Shown: piece after piece, positions 56,555-64,000 of the stretch
How positions within the stretch are numbered: position 1 is the first letter of the stretch
Layout of the letters: each line of letters starts with the position of its first letter
Source of the DNA: Rhodococcus marinonascens NBRC 14363
GTDB taxonomy: Bacteria; Actinomycetota; Actinomycetes; Mycobacteriales; Mycobacteriaceae
NCBI RefSeq assembly: GCF_001894885.1
Contig: NZ_BCXB01000006.1
Location: forward strand, 150,130 to 214,129
Length of the DNA: 64,000 nucleotides
Reading direction: 5' to 3'
The notes under the pieces: model-generated
What the model was told of the DNA's origin: nothing
The model's input: only the letters and a program-made list of their open reading frames with translations
Database searches by the model: none
Position numbers and translations under genes: made by a program

Positions 56555-57519
56555 TAGACGCGTCCGAGTGTGTGCGCCACGCCGTCCATCGAACACTCCC
56601 ACGCGTCGGCCATCGCATCGAGTTGAGCGGACGGGTCGACACTGCGTCCCCGAGCGGCACGTGCCACCTGAAATTGGACGCTCTTGGCCCCCTGCGCGAC
56701 CTCCCGGAATCCTGGCGCGAACTCTGCTGCGCCGATGAACCCGTTGCGCCCCAGGTATTCGCAGAGGTCCGCAGCAAGTTCCGCGCCGGCGCCACACTGA
56801 CGTAGCACTCCGAACGTCCACAGATGAAAGGTCTCGACGCCGGATTCGCGGATCCAGGGTACGTCCGCGACCACCCGCTTGCCGAGATCACGCACCGGAT
56901 TTCCGGTCGGTCTCATATCGACGTGACGTCGCACCACGGCGTCGAAACGCTCCGGGTGATATCGAGGGTTCCCCTCGAACCTGATCTGCTCGACGTAAGG
57001 CGTGAACGTCGTCTCGCCTGGGTGATCGAGACCGAACACCCCGCGAAAGTCCTCGCCCACCAACCGGTGGTAGCCGCTGTTGTGGAAGTACTCGAGTACG
57101 TGGGCCTCCCGGTCGACGTAATTCGCCACGATCGTGGTCTTGGTGCGCGCCTCGTGGTATCCGATGCCCGCCGTATCAGGAAGCCAGTACGCATCCACTT
57201 CGACGGTCGACAGCATTCCGGCCGCGAGATTGTCCTCGACATGCGCGAGGACCGGGCGCCAGACGTTCATCTCCCCCACGTCGATTCCGTACAGCGCGAA
57301 GAGGTCCTCAGTCTTGAATTTGATGAAGGTCCACTGAGATCCGTCGAACCGGGCGGAAAGCGCGCATGCAGCGGCGGGAACCGGGTCAAGGCCGAGCGAA
57401 TGAAGTATCTCAACCCACAGATCGAGGTAACAGTTGGTCTCGGCCCAGGTCCGGCCATCGGCATGGATTGCGTGCGCTTCGTACCCCTCCGGCGAGATGT
57501 CAATCAGACGGGAGGTCAC
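56554..57519 (-). CDS. DUF1839 family protein
   Basis: 321 aa from the GTG at 57519, which overlaps the ligase stop as GTGA; the longer frame is a shadow. Recognisable blocks are HADGRTWAETNCYLDLWVEI (about 24-43), FIKFKTEDLFALYGIDVGEM, VEVDAYWLPDTAGIGYHEAR with TKTTIVANYVD, and RLVGEDFRGVFGL. I remember DUF1839 genes beside amino acid:carrier protein ligases in rhizobia, which is why I call it so. Biochemical function is unknown; the Cys in TNCYLDLW and conserved aromatic residues could form an active site that accepts the aminoacyl group from the carrier. Confidence 0.82.
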   Translation of the reverse strand: MTSRLIDISPEGYEAHAIHADGRTWAETNCYLDLWVEILHSLGLDPVPAAACALSARFDGSQWTFIKFKTEDLFALYGIDVGEMNVWRPVLAHVEDNLAAGMLSTVEVDAYWLPDTAGIGYHEARTKTTIVANYVDREAHVLEYFHNSGYHRLVGEDFRGVFGLDHPGETTFTPYVEQIRFEGNPRYHPERFDAVVRRHVDMRPTGNPVRDLGKRVVADVPWIRESGVETFHLWTFGVLRQCGAGAELAADLCEYLGRNGFIGAAEFAPGFREVAQGAKSVQFQVARAARGRSVDPSAQLDAMADAWECSMDGVAHTLGRV

Positions 57520-58466
57520 AACGACATCCGCGACTTCAACGGGCTCGGCCAGCGCGAGGGGTCGGTGCCGTGGGTTCGGAGCATGGCCAGGGCGATCCGT
57601 TCCATCCCGAATCCGACACAGGCGCTGTGGGCGACATTCCCGTCCGCGGTGGCGATGCCGAAGGTGCCACCGAAGTGGTCCTGGTGGCAGTTGCACGAGA
57701 CCACCGCGGTTCCCTCGTCCAAATCGCCGTACAGACGCACCGTGAGTTCGGTCTTGAGGTTCTCCTCACGCTGGTTGGCTGCGAGCATACGCCCGACGCG
57801 GCCGAAGAACGGGTCGTTGGCGACCACCGGTGTGGCCTCGAGTCGCAGATCCGACAACACTTCCAGACCGTGCTCGATCCACAAATCACGATGCCGCACT
57901 GCCTGATCTGCCGTTCCGATCTGAACGAATTCGCGCATTCGGAACACTTGCATGCGTGCAGGATCGAAGGCGGGTTCGTGCCGGAAGCAGTAGCCGTACA
58001 CGTCGAGGAGCGCGCCATCGCCGGGCAACACACCCGTGAACATCGGATACGCCGGATGACACGCCGCCGACACCAGCATGGTGTCGGCGGGCTCGAGCCA
58101 CCTGTCCCAACTGTCGCCTACGGCTCGCGCCGCCAGCAGTTGGGCGTGCTCGGCGTTGGTGCCGGTGAACGTGTGGACGGCGCCCGTCAGGTCAGGAAAG
58201 GACGCGATGTAGTCGGTGCGCTCGAAAGTCGTGCGCGGAAACACCGGAGGGAACCGGAACCGTGCGGCGGCTTTCCCCGGACCCACATCGCTGACGGCCC
58301 GGTCTATGCCGTCGACGATGTCCTCGAACAATCCCGACCGTCCGTAGAGTCCCGCGACGGACGTGCCTATGAGAAGCCCCGACTCGAGCAGTTCCGCCCG
58401 GAAGTCTCGCCGGACTCGTTCGAGTTCGCTGGTGTCTTCTCGTCCCACCGCTGAACCCACACTCAT
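57516..58466 (-). CDS. Amino acid:[carrier protein] ligase, class II aaRS-like
   Basis: 316 aa, ATG 58466 overlapping the dehydrogenase stop as ATGA. It is the size of a SerRS catalytic core without a tRNA-binding arm. Class II motifs: motif 2 CFRHEPAFDPARMQVFRMRE then FVQIG, and motif 3 ACVGFGMERIALAML with the invariant Arg. The zinc ligands expected of this family are seen: Cys in ACHPAYP, Glu in the RHE of motif 2 and Cys in CNCHQDHFGGTFGI. Such enzymes adenylate glycine or alanine and load the phosphopantetheine of a small carrier protein rather than tRNA. A carrier protein gene is two genes upstream. Confidence 0.88.
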   Translation of the reverse strand: MSVGSAVGREDTSELERVRRDFRAELLESGLLIGTSVAGLYGRSGLFEDIVDGIDRAVSDVGPGKAAARFRFPPVFPRTTFERTDYIASFPDLTGAVHTFTGTNAEHAQLLAARAVGDSWDRWLEPADTMLVSAACHPAYPMFTGVLPGDGALLDVYGYCFRHEPAFDPARMQVFRMREFVQIGTADQAVRHRDLWIEHGLEVLSDLRLEATPVVANDPFFGRVGRMLAANQREENLKTELTVRLYGDLDEGTAVVSCNCHQDHFGGTFGIATADGNVAHSACVGFGMERIALAMLRTHGTDPSRWPSPLKSRMSL

Positions 58467-59671
58467 ATAGTCCCCCTGTACGCCGTGGCCATTTGCGCCG
58501 AATTGGCCATGATTCGGTCGTTGTTGACCATGATGGCCGCTCCGTGCGCATCGCGCAGGTGCCGGCCGAGCGAGTACTCCGTGTCTTCGCGATATCCGGC
58601 GATTCCGCAGATCAACAGAGCCCTGCCCACCAGATCGACTGCCAGGGTCGATGCGGTCACCTTCAGGTTGTTCATCGCAAGCGAATAGCCCATCCCTCCT
58701 GCAATTTCGGACTCAGCTGACCCCGTAGGCGCGGAGATCGCGTCGTCGAATCTGCGGGCCGCCGAGAACACGAGGTCGGAAAACTGCTGGTGCACAGCCG
58801 CCGCCTCTGCCAACCGAAGCGCGGCCGGAGAAGTGACACCCGGTTGTTTCCGCGCCGCCGCTCGCACGTATCGGCGCGCCTTCTCCACCCCCGCGTCGGC
58901 GATACCGAGCCACACCGCCGACCACACCGAATGTGAAACCGGCAGCATCGTTTCGGCCGAGATCTCCGAATAGGAGGCGCCGACGACGAGGTCGGGTGTG
59001 GTGGTAGCCCGCAGCACGAATCCGGGACTGCAGGTTCCACGAAGCCCCAGAGTGTTCCAGTCGCCTGTGGGTTCGAGCGTTACGTCGGCGCGGCGGCAGA
59101 TGACGAGAACCTGGTCGCTCGGGGGGCTGTCGCGCGTGCGGCGTGCCGTCGCGAGGATCGCGTCGGCGTATTCCCCGTAGGAGATCACGGGCGCGTTCTT
59201 GACCAGCGACACCACTCCGTCCGACTGCTCGACCGCACACGTGCTGCGGCGAACGTCACCGCCGATGCCGAGTTCCGTTGTCGCGGAGGCCAGCAGGTAC
59301 TGTCTGGCGACAGCCTCGCGTAGGAAGTCCTCGACGGGGCCGCCGCTGTGATGCCGTACCAGTGAGAGGATCTGAGTCTGGTGCATAGCGAACACCATCG
59401 CGGTAGCGGCGCAGTGCCGACCGAGCATCCGAGCGATGGTACACAGTTCCTGGAGTGAGGCGCCCTCGCCGCCCAGTTCCGGCGGAACAGCACACGCCAA
59501 CAAGCGCTGGTCACGAAGTGCGTCGACCGACTCCTGCGGAAAGCGCGCGTCGCGATCGACGTCTCCGGCCCAGCGTGCAGCCGCTGCTGCGACTCCGGCC
59601 TCGGCCCGTCCCAACGGTCCGAGCGCCTCGGCCGACTCAATTCCCGAGCCGCCCGTGACAGCGATACTCAC
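58463..59671 (-). CDS. Acyl-CoA-dehydrogenase-like flavoprotein
   Basis: 402 aa, ATG 59671 overlapping the ACP stop as ATGA. Acyl-CoA dehydrogenase fold: helical N-terminus with LACAVPPELGGEGASLQELC, ATAMVFAMHQTQI, the beta middle domain (LLASATTELGIGGDVRRSTC, LGLRGTCSPGFVL) and a C-terminal four-helix domain with SLAMNNLKVTASTLAVDLVG and RHLRDAHGAAIMVNNDR. The catalytic Glu cannot be placed with confidence. In this operon it probably acts on an aminoacyl thioester on the carrier protein, like PltE/RedW-type prolyl-carrier dehydrogenases, rather than on fatty acyl-CoA. Confidence 0.87.
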   Translation of the reverse strand: MSIAVTGGSGIESAEALGPLGRAEAGVAAAAARWAGDVDRDARFPQESVDALRDQRLLACAVPPELGGEGASLQELCTIARMLGRHCAATAMVFAMHQTQILSLVRHHSGGPVEDFLREAVARQYLLASATTELGIGGDVRRSTCAVEQSDGVVSLVKNAPVISYGEYADAILATARRTRDSPPSDQVLVICRRADVTLEPTGDWNTLGLRGTCSPGFVLRATTTPDLVVGASYSEISAETMLPVSHSVWSAVWLGIADAGVEKARRYVRAAARKQPGVTSPAALRLAEAAAVHQQFSDLVFSAARRFDDAISAPTGSAESEIAGGMGYSLAMNNLKVTASTLAVDLVGRALLICGIAGYREDTEYSLGRHLRDAHGAAIMVNNDRIMANSAQMATAYRGTI

Positions 59672-59910
59672 GCCACACCGAGTTCGACAAGTGCATCGCG
59701 GATGGCCTCGACGCTGGCGAACGTGCTCTTGCGCAGCAACTCGTCGGGAAACTCGATGTCAAACGAATCTTCCAGCGCCAGCATAACGTTGACACTCGCG
59801 TGCGATGTCAAACCCAGTTCGTAGAGATCGGCACCGACAGCGACGCCACCGGCATCGATCGACAAACGGGCGTGATCGCCCAGAACCTTACGGATCGTCA
59901 GCTCACTCAT
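59668..59910 (-). CDS. Acyl carrier protein of the amino acid:carrier ligase system
   Basis: 80 aa from the ATG at 59910 with GGAGAACC upstream. It has the carrier-protein four-helix pattern. The phosphopantetheine Ser lies in LYELGLTSHASVNVM, where ordinary ACPs have DSL; the GLTS variant followed by ALEDSFDIEFPDELL and TFASVEAIRDAL matches what I remember of the carrier proteins paired with amino acid:carrier ligases. It accepts an aminoacyl group as a thioester. It is 20 bp downstream of the AcpS gene and overlaps the dehydrogenase gene by 4 bp. Confidence 0.9.
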   Translation of the reverse strand: MSELTIRKVLGDHARLSIDAGGVAVGADLYELGLTSHASVNVMLALEDSFDIEFPDELLRKSTFASVEAIRDALVELGVA

Positions 59911-59930
59911 GGTCGGGGTTCTCCTCGGTA

Positions 59931-60344
59931 CTAGTCGGGCGTGCCGAACCTGGATGCGGTGACCATAGCGAACGCGACGTCGGCCTCGTGCGATATCGAC
60001 ACATGGAATCCGCCGAGACCCTGTCGTTCGGCAAGATTCGACGCATTGCCGGACAGGTACACGCCGCAACCTCCCCAACTCTCGCGCCGGATCTCAATGG
60101 ACTGCCACGGCAGCGCAATATCCCCGGGCCGCAACACCTTGACGACGGCCTCTTTGGCGGCGAATCGGGCGGCCAGCCTTTGATCTCGGGCAGGTCCTCC
60201 GCAGGTCTCCAATTCGTGGCGTGTGAAAATCCGGGTCAGATAGCGATCACCGAAGCGCTCGACGCTGCTCCTGACATGCTCGACCATCATCACGTCGCAC
60301 CCGATGCGGGACTCATGGGTCGACGGACCCGAATCATCAGACAT
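59931..60344 (-). CDS. acpS: Holo-[acyl-carrier-protein] synthase (AcpS-type)
   Basis: 137 aa from the ATG at 60344, with GGAGTGGAACAGG upstream; the frame is open further. It transfers 4'-phosphopantetheine from CoA to the carrier serine. Motifs: GCDVMMVEHVRSSVERFG with the Mg-binding Asp, RLAARFAAKEAVVKVL with the Glu/Lys pair, and FHVSISHEADVAFAMV. It is a second, operon-specific transferase separate from the housekeeping AcpS that such genomes carry near fas genes (not visible here). First gene of the operon. The 166-bp gap upstream contains the probable promoter and a half site similar to iron boxes (AGCCTAA, 60455-60461). Confidence 0.9.
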   Translation of the reverse strand: MSDDSGPSTHESRIGCDVMMVEHVRSSVERFGDRYLTRIFTRHELETCGGPARDQRLAARFAAKEAVVKVLRPGDIALPWQSIEIRRESWGGCGVYLSGNASNLAERQGLGGFHVSISHEADVAFAMVTASRFGTPD

Positions 60345-60510
60345 CCTGTTCCACTCCTCGACTACTCGAAGGCAAACTGTGCGGACAAACTGTGCGAGCG
60401 GGCGCCACATAACGGCAGTTCACGGCTAGGAACGCGGTGAAATGCATCTAACGTAGCCTAAGTCTGCGGTTGCGTCGCGTAGGAAACGCTCAGGACCACC
60501 GCGCAACCAG

Positions 60511-62367
60511 TTACAGCCCCACCTCGATCGATCCGGCGGCCAGCAACTTCCCGATTTTCTCCGCCGAGACCGGACGGCTGAACAGAAATCCCTGCGCACG
60601 GCGACATCCCATGTCGAGCAGTTGGCGGGCAGACTCGACGTTCTCGACACCTTCCGCCACCAACTCGAGTCCGAAAGACTCGGCGAGCCCGACGATGGAC
60701 TTGACGATTGCCCGATCCTCGGGATTGCTGTCCAGGTTCATCACGAAACCCTTGTCAATCTTCAGGGTGCTCACCGGCAACGCCTTGAGGTGGCTGAGCG
60801 AACTGTAACCAGTTCCGAAGTCGTCGATCGCAACCTCCACGTCCATCGCGTGCAATCCTTCGAGTGCCTGACGGGTCCATGTCAGATCACTCAGCACAGC
60901 GTTCTCGGTGATCTCCAGGCACAGCGCACCCTTCCGAAGATCGAACTCCGTCAACGACTTCGCGACGACATCGAGGAAATCCAGCCCGGCCAACTGTCCG
61001 GGGGACACGTTGACACGAAGGCCGAGATCGAGCCCGGGTAGCTGCGACCGCCATTGAGCCCATTGTCGGCAAGCGGTCCGGATCACCCAGCGGCCGAGTT
61101 CCCCCGCCACATTGGTGGCCTCGGCGACGTCGATGAACGATGCGGGCTGCAGCAATCCGAGGAGCGGGTGATTCCAGCGGACCAGAGCCTCTACCCCGAG
61201 TATCCGCCCAGTCCGAAGGTCGACCTCCGGCTGATACTCGAGGAACAGCGATTCGTCTGCGATGGCGGCGCGCAGACTGAGTTCGACCATGTTGCGTTTC
61301 TCGCTCTTCTCCTGCATCTCGTCGGTGAAGACGCTGATCGCGTTACCGCCCTTGGTCTTCGCCAGCATGACGGCCTGGTCCGCCTGACTCAGGAGAGAAC
61401 TCGTGGTGGCCGCACCCGGATATCCCGCGGCGACGCCGATGCTGACACTGCGACTGACCACCTCACGGCCGAGATGGACACGCTCGGTCACCACATCGCG
61501 GATGCGCCGTGCCCGCGCCTCCGCATCGTCGAGGTCGACGGAACCACCTAGAACGAGCACAAATTCGTCGCCGCCCAGTCTCGCGACGAGGTCGTCGGCC
61601 GCGCTTGTCGCACGGAGCCGCTCCGCGATCGTCGAGATGAACCCGTCGCCGGCCCCGTGGCCGAAGAAGTCGTTGAGGGGTTTCAGTCGATCCAAGTCCA
61701 GGAAGAGAATCGCGATCGGACCGGGCTCGGAAGAATTCAACCGGGCGTCCAGGTGACGGTAGAGCGCTCGCCGGTTACAAAGTCCGGTGAGGGAATCGTG
61801 ATCGGCCGAGTGCCGCAACTGCTCCTCGACCACGATGCGCGCCTGTACCTGTGCAAGCAGGGCGGCGATCGCCTTGAGGACGTCTAGTTCCGGCGGCGTC
61901 CAGTCGCGGTCGCCGAATTTGATAAATCCGAGCGTGCCAGTCGTCGTCTCCCCCGACAGCAGCGGAACCGCCGCGAGTGACACCTGGGGCACGCCCGACG
62001 CCTCACGTACCCGATCGTTGTAGTCGGGGCCGGACTTCTCTGGGCGGAAGATGGCAACTTCCTTCTGGCGCTCGATCTGCACGAACGTCGAGTCCGCGTT
62101 TTCGAAGTACACGACACCGAGGGGATCCGGGTCGGGAATGAAGGGTCTGGGCGGATATTCCGCGATCAGCACGGTCGCCGCAATCTCGTGATCGGTGAAC
62201 CGGAGAAAGCAGGTGTCGACCTCGAAATGTTCGACGAGATCCTGCAGCACCCGCGTGGCCACAGACACGAACGAGACCGCATCGACAGGTGTAAGCCGGG
62301 ACGCAACAGTCGTTACCAGGGTCTCGAGCTTCTCGGTTCGCTTCTCGGTTCGCTTCTCGCTGTGCAC
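60511..62367 (-). CDS. GAF-GGDEF-EAL cyclic-di-GMP signalling protein
   Basis: 618 aa from the GTG at 62367 with CTGGAGGGCC upstream. N-terminal 12-bp DNA repeats encode KRTEKRTEK. Then a GAF-type sensor domain (about 25-185), a GGDEF domain with LARLGGDEFVLVLGG (diguanylate cyclase active site intact; RxxD I-site not seen) and an EAL domain with GVEALVRWNHP, CLEITENAV, AIDDFGTGYSSL, LKIDKGFV and LVAEGVEN, all residues for phosphodiesterase activity. So both activities look possible, with the GAF ligand deciding. It matches Rv1354c of M. tuberculosis in order and position relative to MoeY (Rv1355c, from memory). Confidence 0.93.
   Translation of the reverse strand: MHSEKRTEKRTEKLETLVTTVASRLTPVDAVSFVSVATRVLQDLVEHFEVDTCFLRFTDHEIAATVLIAEYPPRPFIPDPDPLGVVYFENADSTFVQIERQKEVAIFRPEKSGPDYNDRVREASGVPQVSLAAVPLLSGETTTGTLGFIKFGDRDWTPPELDVLKAIAALLAQVQARIVVEEQLRHSADHDSLTGLCNRRALYRHLDARLNSSEPGPIAILFLDLDRLKPLNDFFGHGAGDGFISTIAERLRATSAADDLVARLGGDEFVLVLGGSVDLDDAEARARRIRDVVTERVHLGREVVSRSVSIGVAAGYPGAATTSSLLSQADQAVMLAKTKGGNAISVFTDEMQEKSEKRNMVELSLRAAIADESLFLEYQPEVDLRTGRILGVEALVRWNHPLLGLLQPASFIDVAEATNVAGELGRWVIRTACRQWAQWRSQLPGLDLGLRVNVSPGQLAGLDFLDVVAKSLTEFDLRKGALCLEITENAVLSDLTWTRQALEGLHAMDVEVAIDDFGTGYSSLSHLKALPVSTLKIDKGFVMNLDSNPEDRAIVKSIVGLAESFGLELVAEGVENVESARQLLDMGCRRAQGFLFSRPVSAEKIGKLLAAGSIEVGL
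62329..62359 (-). repeat. 12-bp in-frame tandem repeat at the GGDEF/EAL N-terminus
   Basis: Two full copies and a partial third of CTTCTCGGTTCG (plus-strand sense) encode the repeated RTEK near the N-terminus. Confidence 0.85.
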
Positions 62368-62381
62368 TGGCCCTCCAGTTA

Positions 62382-64000
62382 CTATAACGATCTCCGCCTT
62401 CGAACTCGATCGGCGCGGCGCTCGCTCCGCACCGACGGAGTCGGGGCATGGCTGAGGCGTAGCACAATGGCGAGGGTCTCACCTGGCTTCGCCCGAACGA
62501 CATCGCGGAGTTCTTGCTGCAGGCTAACCAATGATGCCTCATATCGAGGTGAGAGTTGTTCAAGTTCCGCTCTTTCCACGGCGTAGAGAAAAACCGGGGA
62601 AATGGGCTGGACGGCCAGTCCAAGCGACTGAGCCTGAATCCACACACTTTCGGTCGCCTCCCCGCCGCGCACGTAGTCGCGGGCGCTGTTGCCCGGAACG
62701 GCGATCACGGCGACGGCCGAACTTGACACCACCCGATCCTGGGTGAACCTGCCCAGCGTGCGCCCCCCGTCCTGCACACCCAAGTGTTCCATGACTTCCG
62801 GCCGACGGAGTAACGCAAAGGTCGACAGTTCCGCAGGATCAAGCTCGAGTGCGCGGATATCGATGCCCGTATCGACAGAATCGGTGGGAGGCCACCGTAA
62901 CTCACCGATCATCTCGCGGTGCAGAGTCGGCGTGAGGAATCGGATTCGATCCGACTCCGCCAAAATGGCGCCGATCGACGCGATGTCGTCACGGTCGGTC
63001 GCCAGGCACAGACGGGCACCCTCACGAGATGCCGCCTCCGCGAGGGCGCCCGCCTGGTCGTCGTCCAGTCGACGCGGCACCCCCAACCTTCGATTGGTGG
63101 TCCGGTCCAGCATGTGCTCGTATCGGCCCGACAGTTCTCGATCGTTCCCGCTGCCGAACTTCAAGGTGGCGATCGGCCGCCCCGGTTCCGCATCGTGAAC
63201 CGTCACGGCACCGAGCAGTCCAGCAGCGGACGCGGCGATCCGGGCGTTGTGGAGTGCAGCGCCGACGGCGACACAACTCCCGCGGTAGCCCACGTCCATG
63301 GCCGTCGTGCACTCCGGAGCAACGGACAGGCTCAGCCCCTCGTCCGCCGCGATAATCGTCCAAGGCTGGGCGTTGCCGCCGGAAGGTGCCCGGGCCGCCG
63401 AGTTCAGGATCGACTCGACGTCGCCCCTCGGCGCATCCCTCGCTGCGGACTCCGACACCTCCGAACTGGGGAGCACGGCCGGCCGCGGCGGATCGGTGAG
63501 TTCTTCGAGGTTTTCGTCCAGATCCATCCGGCATCGACCCGACGCGAGCGGCAGTCCGAGCCCGATACGACGAACGGCCGCCGCGACTTCTGCTCCGCCG
63601 AGCAGCACGTCTCCGCCGAGTTGCGGCCAAGTCGATATGGTCTCGTCCACCTCTACCAGGGACGCCGCCATCGTCGGGGACAACTGATCGGCATCGAGGA
63701 TCTGAAGAATCAGCGGGATCCTGTCGCGAGAGCCGAGGTCCGCCAGCATGTCCACATCGAGATCGCCGACCATGCCGTGGAAGATCGCACGATCCGGTTC
63801 CTCGTCGAATCGTTCCACGTCCAGCAAACCTCTGTCGCTGGTCGCCATCAGGACCGGGAGACCCCTGCGCCGAGCCTCTCGTCGCAGAGACACCTTGACG
63901 TCTAGGGAATCGCACTCGTCGATCACCACGTCAGCACCCTTCAGGAATTCGGCCACCGATTCGGTGTTCAGTCCGTCTTCCCATAACGTGACGGCGATGT
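62382..64000 (-). CDS. moeY: ThiF-type E1 domain fused to nitroreductase domain (MoeY-like), 5' end beyond window
   Basis: The frame is open from 64000 to the TAG at 62382, so the N-terminus is missing. Its visible start reads VTLWEDGLNTESVAEFLKGA followed by DVVIDECDSLDVK, the second half of a ThiF/MoeB/E1 adenylation domain that binds and activates a C-terminal carboxylate. Residues after about 185 form a nitroreductase-like domain: ILNSAARAPSGGNAQPWTII, then YRGSCVAVGAALHN and TESVWIQAQSLGLAVQPISP, with FMN-binding layout. M. tuberculosis MoeY (Rv1355c) has this fusion. The name suggests molybdopterin synthesis but the reaction is not proven, as far as I know. Downstream GGDEF/EAL gene follows at 14 bp. 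Confidence 0.85.
   Translation of the reverse strand, partial: IAVTLWEDGLNTESVAEFLKGADVVIDECDSLDVKVSLRREARRRGLPVLMATSDRGLLDVERFDEEPDRAIFHGMVGDLDVDMLADLGSRDRIPLILQILDADQLSPTMAASLVEVDETISTWPQLGGDVLLGGAEVAAAVRRIGLGLPLASGRCRMDLDENLEELTDPPRPAVLPSSEVSESAARDAPRGDVESILNSAARAPSGGNAQPWTIIAADEGLSLSVAPECTTAMDVGYRGSCVAVGAALHNARIAASAAGLLGAVTVHDAEPGRPIATLKFGSGNDRELSGRYEHMLDRTTNRRLGVPRRLDDDQAGALAEAASREGARLCLATDRDDIASIGAILAESDRIRFLTPTLHREMIGELRWPPTDSVDTGIDIRALELDPAELSTFALLRRPEVMEHLGVQDGGRTLGRFTQDRVVSSSAVAVIAVPGNSARDYVRGGEATESVWIQAQSLGLAVQPISPVFLYAVERAELEQLSPRYEASLVSLQQELRDVVRAKPGETLAIVLRLSHAPTPSVRSERRADRVRRRRSL

Overview
The window reads as chromosomal DNA of a Rhodococcus-like actinobacterium (order Mycobacteriales). 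It is GC-rich, uses many GTG and TTG starts, and packs genes into operons with 1, 4, 8, 14 or 17 bp overlaps. From memory of the M. tuberculosis gene order, three conserved blocks are recognisable: metB, cbs, SGNH hydrolase, thiolase and YccA (Rv1072-Rv1079 region); mfd, mazG, lpqU-like, eno, ftsB, DUF501 and ppx/gppA (Rv1020-Rv1026); and a GGDEF/EAL protein followed by MoeY (Rv1354c/Rv1355c). The interest lies in what has been inserted between these blocks.

Layout. 1-7 kb: a secreted protein cut by the window edge, a 59-aa protein with an ApbE flavin transferase, ilvA, metB, then a membrane protein, PCuAC copper chaperone and Tat-exported DyP peroxidase. 7-14 kb: cbs, SGNH hydrolase, thiolase, Bax-inhibitor-like protein, rRNA methyltransferase-like protein and nitroreductase. 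14-22 kb: small secreted proteins, an FMN reductase-like protein, a class II glutamine amidotransferase and an acyl-CoA ligase, several closed by strong hairpin terminators. 22-29.5 kb: an accessory, partly decayed region with an IS1380-like remnant, a low-GC multicopper oxidase, an alpha/beta hydrolase, a VOC protein, a truncated metallo-beta-lactamase-fold gene and the C-terminal end of a tyrosine integrase next to a tRNA-Leu(UAA). This is probably an island scar.

29.6-34.1 kb is the eno-ftsB-DUF501-ppx housekeeping operon plus a lytic transglycosylase. 34.2-37.1 kb holds a second DyP peroxidase that lacks the usual active-site Asp, a decayed TnpB (IS1341-type) unit and a 48-aa Cys/His-rich protein. 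37.1-49.1 kb is a ten-gene minus-strand cell-surface glycan operon: three GT2 glycosyltransferases, a two-domain hydrolase, a Wzx-like flippase, a condensation-type acyltransferase, a DUF998 protein, a large membrane protein and two GH16 enzymes. 49.4-54.0 kb is mazG and mfd.

The most interesting locus is 54.07-60.34 kb, a six-gene minus-strand operon: holo-ACP synthase, acyl carrier protein, acyl-CoA-dehydrogenase-like flavoprotein, a stand-alone class II aminoacyl-tRNA-synthetase-like amino acid:carrier protein ligase, a DUF1839 protein and a GH2 beta-mannosidase-like protein. The last five genes are chained by 4 or 1 bp overlaps. I infer that an amino acid is loaded on a dedicated carrier, probably oxidised there, and passed on to an unknown product; the GH2 member is unexpected. 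The window ends with a GAF-GGDEF-EAL protein and a partial ThiF-nitroreductase fusion (MoeY-like).
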